Shown: one piece after another, positions 32,285 through 43,221 of the stretch | Layout: every line of letters begins with the position of its first letter | Position numbering within the stretch: the stretch's first letter is position 1 | Origin: Dipteris shenzhenensis | Lineage: Eukaryota; Polypodiophyta; Polypodiopsida; Gleicheniales | Assembly: GCA_047967505.1 (NCBI GenBank) | Contig: CM106538.1 | DNA: 64,000 nt | Strand: one strand, 5' to 3' | Program-made: the position numbers and the translations under genes | Notes under the pieces: model-generated | What the model saw: only the letters and a program-made list of their open reading frames with translations | Database searches by the model: none | Told to the model about the DNA's origin: nothing

Positions 32285-33709
32285 CGATAGGAGGATGCTG
32301 GATGGAAAGGCTTACCCGACCTAGTAGAGGAGACCATCTTCCCCTGGGCCGAAACACTCCTGCTAAGGGCAAAAAACTCAACAGGTGAAAGGATCCCCAC
32401 ACCTATTGAAAGGGAGGCCCTGTCAGAAGGAATCCCAATGACCGGGACCCCTAATGTGGAGGGCACAAACTCCTCATCATCCATGAAAGTCGCCGAATCT
32501 GCCAGTGTCGAAAAAGAGTTCCTGATAAGCTAGTCTGGCCGAGGAGTGCGAAGAAGACTTGCACTCGTGGAAGATGGGGGAGAAGGACCTGCCAGGCCTC
32601 TATCAGCAGAACTGGAGCTGGGGGTTGAGGAGACATGTGGATGGGGTGAAGAGGAATCAGGAGCCCTCATCTGCGCGTGCGCTTTCTCGGTTGTCCTCAC
32701 TGTGGCAGGAACAGTTTGCGGGGAAGAAGTACCTATAGTCCCCTCGTGGTCAGAAACCAAGGGGTTAGAGACCAAAGTGACTGGGGCTGGTGGATCTAAA
32801 GGCCCCTCCTGATGTGGAACTGTAGTGTCTGGGGCTGCAGCAACATCGACCTCTATAGTCTGGAAGGCGTCTGTCTGAACAGGATCAAAAGTCTCCTCCT
32901 GAGGTAAGGGAGCCGCTCTGATAGCTCTCCATTGTGGTACTGGGTGTGCTGCGGGCATTGCTGCCCCTGGTGGTCCTGGGGTGCGCGAAGCAGGGCGCCC
33001 TGTTGCTCTTGGTGGTCCTGGAGTGCGTGGTACAGGGTGCTGGGGAGGTGCAGTCGTGGTAGTACGTGAAGGAGCCGCACCAGAAGACCTCTTGGGTCTT
33101 TTTCTCTTCCTTGGGCAGTCTCTAGCAAAGTGCCCAAGGGTCCTGCAAATCCTGCACTGGTCCTGTCTACCTGAAATCTCGACTCTCTGTCGAAAGAGAG
33201 AGCCGTCTGGACGCTGAAGGATAATGTGGTCATCTGGGATGTTAGGGTCAGAGACAATGACCCTAACACGAGGCACCCCGTCTGCAGTGACTGCCTCTGC
33301 CAAGGAAGAAGGCATGCCAGGAAGGGAGGGGATCTCCGTGACCACTCCGAATGTGGCTCAGATAGTGGCAAGCAGTTGATGGTAGACCTGAGGAAGACCA
33401 GGAAACCTAATGAATAGTGATGTAACCTGCCTGTCCTCCTCGACCGGATCGAAGCCCAAGGTGTAGGGCAAAAGAAAGATCCTCCTCAAACCCAAAGCCA
33501 AGGGATTAGCTTTGAGAACAAGGGCTGTGGACTCGTGGGAGTCGAAAACCACTTGGAAGAATCCACGTCCCAAAAGTCGAATATCCCTTAGGTGAGGGGC
33601 GAGGTCTCCTGGTAACGCGGCCAGCATCCAGTCTCTAGCCTATGATCTGGAAGGGTGTGACCCAAAGATGCGGGCGAAAAGTGATGTGGAGCCCTCTAAT
33701 TCCGGTTAC
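32281..33709 (-). pseudogene. B1 ORF1: DUF4283-like plus CCHC knuckle
   Basis: The N-terminal half has LGRGFFQVVFDSHESTALVL, RRIFLLPYTLGFDPVEEDRQ and RFPGLPQVYHQLL, matching the DUF4283 domain common in plant LINE ORF1 proteins. A zinc knuckle, CRICRTLGHFARDC (CX2CX4HX4C), and a basic RKRKRPKRSSG segment follow at about 33110-33170. A Pro/Ser/Thr-rich tail extends to the TGA at 32281. It would bind LINE RNA. Breaks: a TAG near 33648 and frameshifts at about 33350 and 32530. Confidence 0.75.
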
Positions 33710-34830
33710 CATTCCAAAAACGGCTCCAATGGAAGATAAGAGTCGATGGTACACCTGAGGGAGGCCGGGGAATCTGAGAAAGAGTGAAATCATCTGGCTA
33801 TCCTCCTCCACAGGTTCGAATCCCAACAAGAAGGGCATTAAGAAAATCCTCCCGGAGCTTAGTGCTAAGGGACTAGCCTAAAACAATGTAACTGCTACAT
33901 TCGAGGAGTCAAAAACAACCTCGAAGAAACCTTGACCAAGCAGACGAACATTTTTGTGAGGTGCCATGCAAGTTCTCCAGGTAATGCGGACAGCATCCAG
34001 TCCTTGGCTTGTAACCTGGAGGGGTGAGACCCATGGATGCGAGCAAAGAGTGATGTCGAACTCTCCTGATTTGTATCTTTTATGAGCTGCTACAACTCGT
34101 CTTTTGAAAATGTAATGGTTTTTTCGGCCGGTGGAAGTGGGCGAGGATTGACTGAAGGCTGAGCCGTCGTCAATCGAGGTGGGAAGGCCGACTCGAACAC
34201 TGTTGAGCTCCGTCTGTAAGAATGCTACTAGGAGAGAGAAAGCGGAGGAGAGGGTGAAGGCTGAGGGGAGAGAGGGGGATGAAGAAGGTTGAATGAGAGG
34301 GAGAGAGTCTAGGACTAGCGGTAAGGGTAGAGAGGTGGAGGGGGGGGGGAGGCTAGGAAAGGGAGTAGGAGTAGAGAGAGGAGGAGAAGAAAGGCTAGGA
34401 GGCGGGGGGGGGGGAGCTGAGGGAGGAGGGGTGAAGCTAGGGGCAGGGGCGGGGAAAGGGGCTGAAGGAGGTGGGGGTAGGGAAGTGGAGCTGAGGGAGG
34501 CGGGGGTAGGGGCTGAGGTAGATGGGGGTAGGGGCTGAGGGAGACGGGGGTAGGGGCGAGGGTAGGAGGCAGGGGTAGGGGATGAGGGAAGCCCGGTGGG
34601 AGTAGGGGCTGAGGGAAGCAGGGGTAGGGAGGCGGGTAGGGAGCTGAGGGAGGCGGGAGAGGGGAAGCAGGGAGGGGGCTAAGGGGAGGGAGGGGTGGGG
34701 AGGGGAGGCAAGGAGTGGCTGAGAGAGGGCAGCAAGGGGTGTACGGGGAGGAGCAGCCACCAGAGAGCAGATCTAGCATGTGCATTTTGTCTACTATGCA
34801 CTTTGGAAATCCCTGCTTGAACTTTTCCAG
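33710..34830 (-). mobile_element. LINE-B 5' fragment B9 (5' UTR and ORF1 start)
   Basis: A second, diverged copy of the LINE-B ORF1 N-terminus: GFEPVEEDSQMISLFLRFPG and LPQVYHRLLSSIGAVFGMV at 33635-33838 and WMLSALPGEL further up. The counterpart of ARIFGSHPSRS appears as ARIHGSHPSRL. Upstream, 34230-34770 is a C/T-rich (G/A on +) low-complexity tract like the 5' region of B3 at 40078-40270. The copy ends where B1 begins. The Pro-rich frames across the tract are not genes. Confidence 0.6.
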
Positions 34831-35721
34831 CTTGAAGGTCCATAGAAATTCCTCCCTCAAGTTTGCCCAAGGACGAAACTGATTGTACCACATGTCTGCT
34901 GCATCCTCCAAAGAGGAAGGAAAGATGTGAAGAAAAGCATGCTTGTTCTCCATCCCTTTGGCCTTACATGCTGTGAGAAACTTTCTGACATGAGCTTCAC
35001 CTCTTTATGGAGATGGCCCTTGACCTTCTGGGTTTTTAGGTGGACTTTGTTTAGCAGTTCAAAAAGTCTCCCTTTCACCGTAGAACTCACAACCGACATG
35101 GTTGAGGCAACACCTTTACTCAAACTGGGACCTGAAGTAGTTACAGCCATCGCTGATTGAGTAGTAGTAAGGCCATATGGGTGCGAGGGCATGGCCGAGA
35201 CAAGTAGCTCTGATGAGGACCATAGTGGTGGCGTGGATGGTGCTGGTGCTGAAAGTACTACTGCTGCCAATGTAGATTAGGAGAGCATAGGGGATGAAAA
35301 GGAGGGTTGTTGCTAAAGGCACCATGGACACAAATGTAGAGGGTGAGAACATAGAAGGTGAGGGAGCTAATGATGATGGGAGAGCAGTTGAGAGAGGGTG
35401 TGACAGAGAGGAATCTCTGAATGATGGGTGAGCAGGGAAGGACAGGGATAGTGGAAAGGATAATGCAGCGGAAGGAGGAGGTGAAACACTCATGGAAGGT
35501 AGGGACATGACCGGAGCAAAAATAGATCCAAGAGGTGATGTGGATGTAGAGGCTAGATTGGGGAGTAAACTGGGGTTGTGCATAAGGATACAGCATAGCA
35601 CCTTGGTCAATCCCATAGATGATGATGTTGATGAAGACATAGTTGCGGGATGGGAGAATGTGTTGTATTGAAGTGTACGAGCTTTGGATGAAGCCTCACC
35701 CTTAGTGCCTTCCTCCTTCAC
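34831..35721 (-). pseudogene. G2 gag fragment
   Basis: 35116-35721 encodes the Ser/Pro/Thr-rich N-terminal half (GSIFAPVMSLPSMSVSPPPS). The next frames give NKVHLKTQKVKGHLHKEVK and HAFLHIFPSSLEDAADMWY, the capsid-like core also seen in G1 and D1. Frameshifts at about 35150 and 34980 break it. The protein would form the virus-like particle. Confidence 0.7.
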
Positions 35722-36061
35722 TTGTACGTCGCTTTACACTTCTTCTTCCCCTTGAGAGTCTCAATCTGACTACCACAGATCTTGCCGGTCTAAGTATACG
35801 AGAGCTTCAGTGAAGTTGCTAGCTGTAGCAACTGTGCCGATGGGTTGACTTCGTGCTCAGCTAGTGGACTTCGCCAAATTTCGTCACACATAATGCTTCT
35901 TATACCGTGTTTGATCTGCATGGAGCCTTCTCTCCGCTCTTTTCAAGTGCTCCCTCAAGGGTATCAAAACTACTCGGCATAAATTCTCTCTTCCAAGGCT
36001 CTAAAACACCACTTCACTCTTTGCTACTCAACACCAATGTCCCACCATGATCGCCATAAAA

Positions 36062-37240
36062 TGTTTGAAGGGGAGGTCCGCTCACTTCTGGAGGTGTTAC
36101 TGGAGGCCTAAGGCCACTGATGTGAGAAGCATGGAGTGGGTTATGGATGGACCTATGACACTACACTACACTACGCAAGGATCGTGCGTGGTGACACAGG
36201 AAGTGCTAGGGAGTGCTGTGGATCAAAATAGAAAGAACAAACTCTAAAAGAAGATAAGAAAGAACAACATTGATGACAAACAATGGAGGAAACAGTAGAC
36301 AAAAAGGGCACAATGTCAACCAGATACGTAACATCGAAAAAAATGAAGCCTCGTGCACCAATCTGCCTCAGAGATGAAGCAAAGATCACTCATTAAAGAT
36401 AGCAATACAACAGGTGAGCTTGTAGCTCTAGCCTCTCTTTCTCCCACTCTCAGTTCCCATACTACGATGAATGGATCCCCCATCCCCCTCTTCACCCTTG
36501 CCTTCCTTCGTGGGAAATCCCCTTCCTTCTTCCTATTGGCTGTCCCCTCATCCTTATCCATCCCGCCGTCAGTCTCTTCATGTCTTCTGCAACAACGGCC
36601 AGCTTGTGCCGACTTGGTGCATCGTAACTACCGCCTATAGCCACGCCTATAGCCACGCTGTCTCTGACAAGGTGGTACCGGGTGAAGCATCTGCGCCACC
36701 TATTAGTCTGGTAGAAGGTGAACTGTGTGAAATGAAGACCCTTGATAGATGGTCATGTGCATGGGTGACAAGTGACCATGTCCTCCTCTTGACCATGTCT
36801 CGATGTGACTATGTCATCCTGGTGACCATGTCCTCTCCATTCGACTCTGTCATCCTTGTGACAATATCCTCTCCATGTGACTATGTCATCCTTGTGACCA
36901 TGTCATTGCCTGACCGGGACAACCAAGTGATCGTGTCCACTAGTCCACTAGATGGTTGGTCCTGCATGATCTCCGTATCCTACAACAAAGGCAGAGGACC
37001 GTATGGCCTACAAAATCAGTATGGAATGGGACGGACTGCTATACAGGATGGAATGGGATGGACTGCTATGGTGTACAACAGCAGTATGGAATGGGACGGC
37101 GGACTGCTATACGGGATGGGAGCAGATGAAAGCAGAGGTGAGGCAGACAGACTGATATTTATACAGCATGGGAGCAGACTGAAACAGAGGTGAGGCAGGA
37201 GGAGAGCAGAGGGGGGAGGTAGAAGAGGCTAGCCAACAAC
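36062..37240 (-). repeat. 5' LTR of G2
   Basis: Starts on + as TGTTTGAAGGGGAGG, the counterpart of the LTR end CCCCTCCCCTCAAACA in D1. The block at 36080-36130 still matches the D1 LTR end (GGAGGTGTTACTGGAGGCC). The central part is diverged. It contains short internal repeats such as GTGACTATGTCATCCT (36790-36920) and GGGATGGACTGCTATG-like units (37020-37110). No gene is seen. Confidence 0.55.
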
Positions 37241-37832
37241 AAGCGATGGGGAGGAGCAGCAGTTCCTTTTGGATGCCTCTAAAAGTACTTTTCTAAAATC
37301 TGATATCTGGTGCATGCATATGATATTTGATAGATCTCAGGGTCATCCTAAGATTTCACTTTTTCTGTTTGTATGCACGGTTCAGTAGGCAAATGTCCAT
37401 CTCCAAGCCTTTGACTTTCCTTTGTCCTTGAACCAGTTGTTCTCTGCTTGAGAAATTGTGTGGCCCCATGATGTCACATTTTCTGCTTTGTGCATGTGAT
37501 CCAGTAGCCTAAGGTCCACTTTAATTTTCTTGCTTTTCCTCTTTTTTCTTGATCCATCTATCATCTTCTTCAGAATTTATGTGGCAGAGCAAGATAACAA
37601 ATCAGAAAATACTAAACAATTTGTGACGCTGCAAAGTGTTCTACAGTGACTTTTATCCCAAATGTTCCTTTCATCCACAATTCGGTTGCTTCTCTCATGT
37701 GGGATATATCTTACATTGAAAATTTTCCTTAACTTTACAAAACATTTTATAAACTCTCTTTTAGACAGTATAAATCATGTTTCTCTAAAGATTTTATCTG
37801 CAGACTTTACTTTTGCGTCTTCTATTGTATAG

Positions 37833-38144
37833 GGGGTACCAGACCCGAATATTGTGTTGCTGAGGTGTATCCAACGATAGTTTTGGCTGGAGAAAAAGTC
37901 ACAGTGCTCATCCAAGCTCTTGATGAAATTGGAGGATATGTTGTCCCACAATTTAAACTCAATTTTACAGTTGACTTAAAACCAAGATTGTCTACTAGTA
38001 CCCTGGATTATTCGTCCAAAGATTTCCAGAATGGAACTTATTCAAGTACATTTGCAATATCCAAGTCAGGAACCTATTCTCTATTGATTAGCCTTTTTGG
38101 TACCCCGATCAGCAACAACCCATATCGATTCACTGTGACCCCTG
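37833..38144 (+). CDS. host exon B: second filamin-type repeat
   Basis: This 312-bp exon is bounded by acceptor TTGTATAG and donor GTAAGC. Like exon A it is symmetric phase 1-1, so exon A can splice directly to it in frame. The product reads TRPEYCVAEVYPTIVLAGEK, VLIQALDEIGGYV, FQNGTYSSTFAISKSGTYSL and NNPYRFTVTPG. This is again a filamin/Ig-like pattern (A.D..G, G.Y...F.....G.Y.L, NPY.F.V.PG). It is probably another repeat of the same extracellular region. No stop lies in the frame inside the exon. Confidence 0.65.
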
Positions 38145-38351
38145 GTAAGCTATTCATTGGGGAATTAAGAGGATTTTCCATCTCAACATACTGTCAAATT
38201 ATATTTTCTGTAGAGGTCTTAATTTACATGAGGTGAATAATGAGTACGACCAAAAATTGACAACGCACTAGAAAATAAAGGAAACCAAGGTCAAATCTGA
38301 TACTACAATTGTATCAAAATATAACCTTTATCAAACTATACCCTGACAATT
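38145..38351 (+). other. start of the following host intron
   Basis: AT-rich sequence after the GTAAGC donor with no coding signal. It ends where the LTR-like repeat at 38352 begins. No further host exon was recognised to the end of the window. Confidence 0.4.
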
Positions 38352-39000
38352 TGTTTTACAGTTTTGATTCAATGGGAAAAAAATTATTGGCTTTTTGGTG
38401 GTTTGCGCGTTTAGTGACAAGGGTGCTGGAGGCCGTACCATGGTTTTTGTAAACCCACCTCCGCTATGGAGTCCAGGAGGAGGTATGGAGTCTTTGGGGC
38501 TTCCAGATGGACTCATTTTTGCATTGAACTGGTCATTGGAGCCTGAGTTATATAATTTAACGTGTCGAGCAAGGTCGAGTTCCCATGGTGGGGGGGGTAA
38601 ATCTTTTAGAAGAGGAACGTGTGCTGCAAATGAAAATATGGGAAGAGTTTAGGAGAGTTGGAGGGTTCTAGAGAGAGAATAAAGGTGAAGAGATCATGTG
38701 GGTGCATGTGGAAGGAAGTTTTGGCTGGCTGATTTCAGGAGGAAAGGGGAAGCCATGGAATTTTAGAAGAAGGATTGTACAGAAACCATTTGGAGAATGA
38801 AATAAAGAATGGTGTGCAGCTCTGGATGTTTGCCTCTCCTTCCTCCACCCCTGCCTGCTTCCAATGAACGGAGAAAGTAGCATAGCATTGAATAAAATAC
38901 ACCATCATTTTTGGTGCGGTGAGCGTGGAAGCCCAAGGCCACGGAGGGAGACAAAGTGTGTGCCTCTCTATGGAGAATTGTGGTCAAAGAGTGGACAAAG
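38352..39000 (+). repeat. LTR-like repeat, same family as 53585-54240
   Basis: Long collinear similarity to the LTR at 53585-54240: shared blocks include TTGTAAACCCACCT, GGAGCCTGAGTTAT against GGAGCTTGAGTTAT, and GAAGAGATCATGTGGGTG. Edges are approximate: TGTTTTACAG at 38352 on the left, an unclear right end. It could be a 5' LTR, a solo LTR or a remnant. Confidence 0.55.
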
Positions 39001-40077
39001 TAATGCGGGTTTCATAGCTGATGCTATGTAGGAGGTGGAAACGACAATCATATGTTGTGGTGATGGAATACATGACCAATGGTTGATGGATGCACCTTAG
39101 TGTGTGATTTTGGATAGAGATTGTAGCACAGAGCTCAAGGGGGATATGCGTAAGCAGGTCTTCAGGAGAGGCAAAGAGCTGGAGTGGTCATACGAGAGGG
39201 CAACGGAAGGAGCAACTAAGGTAAATGATGGCGTTGAAGCCAATGATGGGCATTGTAAGCTAGGCTATGGTGTTTTGATAGGGACAGTGCCGGTAGTGCC
39301 GCTGATAAACAGGTACCTGGAGGAAGTAATTTGTCAGCATTGTAGATTGCAAGCATTTGTGCAATGGTTTAGTGCACTTGTGTGAGAGTCAAGGCTAGCA
39401 ACGTATTAGTTTGAGGTGGTCACATTTGTGGTGGAATGCCGGGTCATTGAGAGAGAGGCAAGGTGGTAACGAGTTGCTGTGACGAGAGGCAAGGCAGGTT
39501 GGTGATGCAAGAAATTTGAGACAACGGGCTGAGAAGGAGAGCTATATTAAGGTGACAGTTGTGGTAGCATGAGGTAATGGAGGAGATCCAGTTCCAATGA
39601 AAAAGTTGAAGACAACAAGAAGCTACGCTAAGCAGTTTGGATAGTCGATCGTTGCAATCATGGTGAACGAACTATGGTGGAAATCGCACATGGATAGTTA
39701 GGGGAATAGCAGGAATTTCCTGGAAACAGAGTTAGCAATTTGAAGGTTTTTAAAGGGTTTTTGAGCACATGTGAGTGCCTTGATGTGTGCACTTTGTATT
39801 GGGCTCTTAGTATGTGCTGTTGGTGAGAAACCATGATGTCTTATTTAAAAAAAGGATCATATAAAGCTCGCGGCTTGCTGCTGTTTTTATGCCTTTTGAG
39901 GGTTTCTTGTCCCAGCTTGAAGTAGTTGCAGGCAAGTTATGCACGTGTGAAGTGATATTGTGCAAGTTATGCCAATTCTTTGCAAAAGAAGTCAAGTAGT
40001 ATCCCAACAAGGCATTCATATGGATCCCGAGAAGGTAAGGGCCATATTGGAATGGCCACATCCTACCCCTGTTGCCT
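39001..40077 (+). pseudogene. LTR-element remnant with a short gypsy RT motif
   Basis: Most of 39001-39960 has no recognisable coding content. Near the end (about 39975-40070), VVSQQGIHMDPEKVRAILEW followed by PHPTPV is the linker between the Ty3/gypsy RT palm and thumb (GI..DP.KV.AI..WP.P). Nothing else of that RT is seen. The LINE-B3 5' region begins right after it. Confidence 0.55.
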
Positions 40078-40439
40078 CCTCTCCTACTCTTGTCCACCTT
40101 CCTGGCCTCTCCTGGCCTCCTTCACCCCACCTCTCAGCCTCCTCCATCCCTCTCTCTCCCTCAACCCTCACTCTCCCCTCCCCTTTCACACTTCTTCCCC
40201 CTCAGCCCCCCCTTTCTCCTCTCCTCCTTCCTCCTCATTCTAGCCTCCTTCCTCCTCGTCCTAGCCTTATACTAGCAGTAATTATTTGGTCGGACGGAGC
40301 TGAATAGTGTTCGAGTTGGCCTCACCGCCCTAATCGACGAATGGATCCCCATTCAGTCAAATCAACGTCTGCTTCCACCGTCCACAAAAACTGTTAATTT
40401 TTCAAAAGACGAGTTGCAGTAGCTTAAAAAAGACACTGA

Positions 40440-41751
40440 GGTTGCATGTTCCAATTCTCTTTTCGCACGTATCCATGGGTCCCATCCTTCCAGATTGCAA
40501 GCGAGGGACTAGATGCTGTCAGCATTACCTGGAGATCTCACAAGTCACTTGTCGCTTCCTTGGACGAGGTTTCTTCGAAGTGGTCTTTGACTCTCCGGAT
40601 TCAGCTGATACAATGCTCAAGGTCCCTTGGCACTTAGCCCTCAGAGGATATTCTTGATGTCCTTTTCTTTGGGTTTTGATCCTGTGGAGGAGGATAGTCA
40701 GGTCATTTCTCTTTTGATTAGATTCCCTGGCCTCCCACAGGTATACCACCAACTCGTTGCCTCTATTGGAGCTGTGTTTGGTTTGGTCACAGAGATCCCC
40801 CCCTCTTCCTGGCATGCCCTCTTCGACAGCATGGGCAGTCAAATCTGATGGGGTACCACAAGTTAGGGTCATTGTTTTTTACCCTAACATGATGGATGAC
40901 CATATCATGCTTTAGTGCCCCGATGGCTCATTCTTCAAACAGAGAATGAAGGAGACAGGACCATGGCAGGATATGCAAGATTCTGGGCATTTTGCCAAAG
41001 ATTGCCCAAGGAAAAAGAAAAGACCTAAAAGATCTTCTGGTGCAACTCATTCTCGTACCACCACTTCGACACAAATTATACGCTTGCACCTTCAACACGT
41101 GCTCCCAGACCTCCGACAACCCGGACCTTCAGTACTAGTATGTCTAGGACCTTCAGCACGTCCTACTCCTATTGTCCCTTGTTGGTTACCAGTGAGGGTT
41201 GTCGCTCCTGCTTCTGCACAGGACATTCCCCTTTATAGGTAGGTGACATTCTATTCATAGTTTCTGGTGCTAATGCGGTGGCCCCTGTTCCCCCAGTTGT
41301 AGAGCAGTAGTAGTTACCCACCCATGGTTCACACGTGGAGAGAGTCAAAGCTGACAATCACACTGATAGTCAGTCCCCTGACCTTCCACCTCAATAGCCC
41401 CCTTCTTCACATCGTCATGTTACTTCTGTTGATAGAGGTAAGGGCATTATCCCTTCCACACCACCGAGTGTAGGGATTCTTCGCACTCCACCTCCAGACT
41501 TGGCTCACATGAACTCTTTTGTAGCTCTGGCAGAGATGGACGAGTTTGATACGGAGAAGTAGTTTATTCCCTCCACTTTAGGGGAGGCTGTTATCGGGAT
41601 TCCTATGGACAGAGCCTCCCCCTTTGCAGATGTGGGGATTCTTTCCCCTATTGATTTTCCTCCACTTAACAAGAGGGGTTTTTCGCAGGAGAGGATTATC
41701 TCCGCCACCAGGTCGGGTAAGGTCTTTCACCGGACCTCCTCTCGTCGATGA
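40440..41751 (+). pseudogene. B3 ORF1: DUF4283-like plus zinc-knuckle region
   Basis: Shows SLGFDPVEEDSQVISLLIRF and PGLPQVYHQLVASIGAVFGL of the DUF4283-like domain (40627-40848), then HFAKDCPRKKKRPKRSSGA at about 40980-41045, where only the second half of the CCHC knuckle is left in frame. The C-terminal VIGIPMDRASPFADVGILSP matches B1 (GVPVIGIPSDRASLSIGVG). It ends in the ATGA overlap with ORF2. Stops and shifts throughout. Confidence 0.7.
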
Positions 41752-43221
41752 GGATTGCCAGCTAGAACGTTCAAGGCCTAGGTGGTGTGCAACATCATCA
41801 CTGTAGGCAGTTGATTCGTAACCAGCTTCATCTAGGTGTAACCGGTGGTTCTACAGACATGCTCTTTCTTCAAGAACACAAATTGGATGCCACAGATTGT
41901 ACTAAGTCAAGCAAGTTACTTTTTGGTCACCTGCTTTCGGTACTAGGGGAGGTATGTGCATTTTTGTTTCTTCCGCTATGCTCCCCTCAGTGGTCGGACA
42001 CGGGGTTATTTTTTCCTCTAGAGCTCAGTGGATTATTTTATTGATTAGGGGACGTAAAGTTGGCTTGCTAAACCTGTACGCCCCAAACATTAGAGGGGTC
42101 TGTGCCCTTCTATGGAAGGAATTGCTCTCTTGGTCCTTATTGGAGGAGATTTTAACATGGTTGAGATGCCTTCAGATAAAAAGGGGGGTAGAGAAAGTAG
42201 GATTCACTCTTTGGAGAGAGCAGCATGGAATTCCTTTCCATTTCAGTTCGGTGGCAGAGATGCTTAGTATGGTGATGCTTTTCACACTCAGCCACATTCA
42301 CTCCTATTTTATTGGCCAAATAAGAGAGTGCAGATACCTATCCATGCACTGATTGACAAATTTTATGTGGATGATTGGGCTCTGGATAGAGGGGGGTCAG
42401 AATGCATTAGCATTGGGGTGTCCACTTCATACCATTTTCCAGTTGTTTCAGTGGTTTCATAGCCTAGGATGAGAGGACACTCTACTAGTATCAAGATTCC
42501 AAATGCCTTTTATGCAGAGGAGGGCCTCACGGAGGCTGTTTTGCAAATTTAGGATTCTTACATACAAGATGGCCAACCTCACCCGTCACATGTGGCTTCA
42601 TCACTCACTGATATTAGCAATTTTTATCACTAAGCTGCTCACACTAGGAGATGTAAGAATTATCAGGCGAGAGGTTGGCATTCATCGACAATAACAACTA
42701 GCAGCCCTTTAGAGAGAAGAGCAAAAACGACCTACAAATGCTTGGTTTCAGGAGCGCCTTGTTGTAGCAAGGGCGCAGCATCAGACACTATTAGATCAAA
42801 GAGCAGAGTATGCCTTTCATGCCAGCGAATCATTCTAGACTCAGATTGGCGGAGTCAATAAGCATTTTTTCTCTACTCTTGGCCCCAAACATAGTAGAGA
42901 AAGTGTCTCTTAGCTTATTGACTCAGATGACATTCTATAGATCGATCTTGATGCTGCCATGCATATTGCTACAGATTTCTATACCTCCCTTTTTATAGCA
43001 GATGCAAAAACGCAAGCCAGAGATGATGCTAGGGATGCTATTTGGCAATGTATACCTTACTGCCCTTCACAAGAACAAGTGTCCAAGTTCAGATGGACTG
43101 ACTCCTTTTTTCATTGCTTTTTGGGATCAGATTGGGGATCACATTACCTCATCCCTGCATGGTGTTTGGGACTCCAGTGAGATGCCTGACTCACTTACGG
43201 AGGGTCTCATTCATCTTATTC

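Larger units (their letters stand above)
26132..33709 (-). mobile_element. LINE-B copy B1, interrupted by LINE-A3 and lacking its 3' end
   Basis: A LINE of a second family on -: ORF1 (33709-32281), ORF2 with endonuclease, RT and zf-RVT-like end (32284-28727 and, after the A3 insertion, 26622-26132). It matches B8 (61055-64000) closely along the shared part. Similarity to B8 begins abruptly at 26132, so the last part of ORF2, the 3' UTR and poly(A) are missing. On the 5' side it abuts a second LINE-B copy (B9) at about 33710. Confidence 0.8.
34831..37240 (-). mobile_element. Ty3/gypsy fragment G2: gag plus 5' LTR
   Basis: Same family as G1 and D1 but diverged. The LTR lies at about 36062-37240, the conserved TGGCGATCA primer-binding region just inside, then gag. 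Gag similarity ends after WTFKLEKFK at about 34831, where the LINE-B9 5' region begins. No pol follows. The outer LTR edge near 37238 (TGTTGGCT on -) is a best guess. Confidence 0.65.
20026..37832 (+). other. giant intron (about 17.8 kb) between filamin-repeat exons
   Basis: If exons A and B are consecutive, this intron runs from GTAAGT at 20026 to TCTATTGTATAG ending at 37832. Both edges are phase 1. It contains LINE-A scrap A4, gypsy G3, LINE-B B1 with nested A3, B9 and gypsy G2. Non-transposon sequence remains at both ends (20026-20420 and 37241-37832), AT-rich and without other exons that I can see. An unnoticed small exon inside cannot be excluded. Confidence 0.5.

Noticed and set aside
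34315-34770. Pro-rich repeat protein on -
   Set aside because: Low-complexity C/T-rich LINE-B 5' region fused by chance to a gag scrap.
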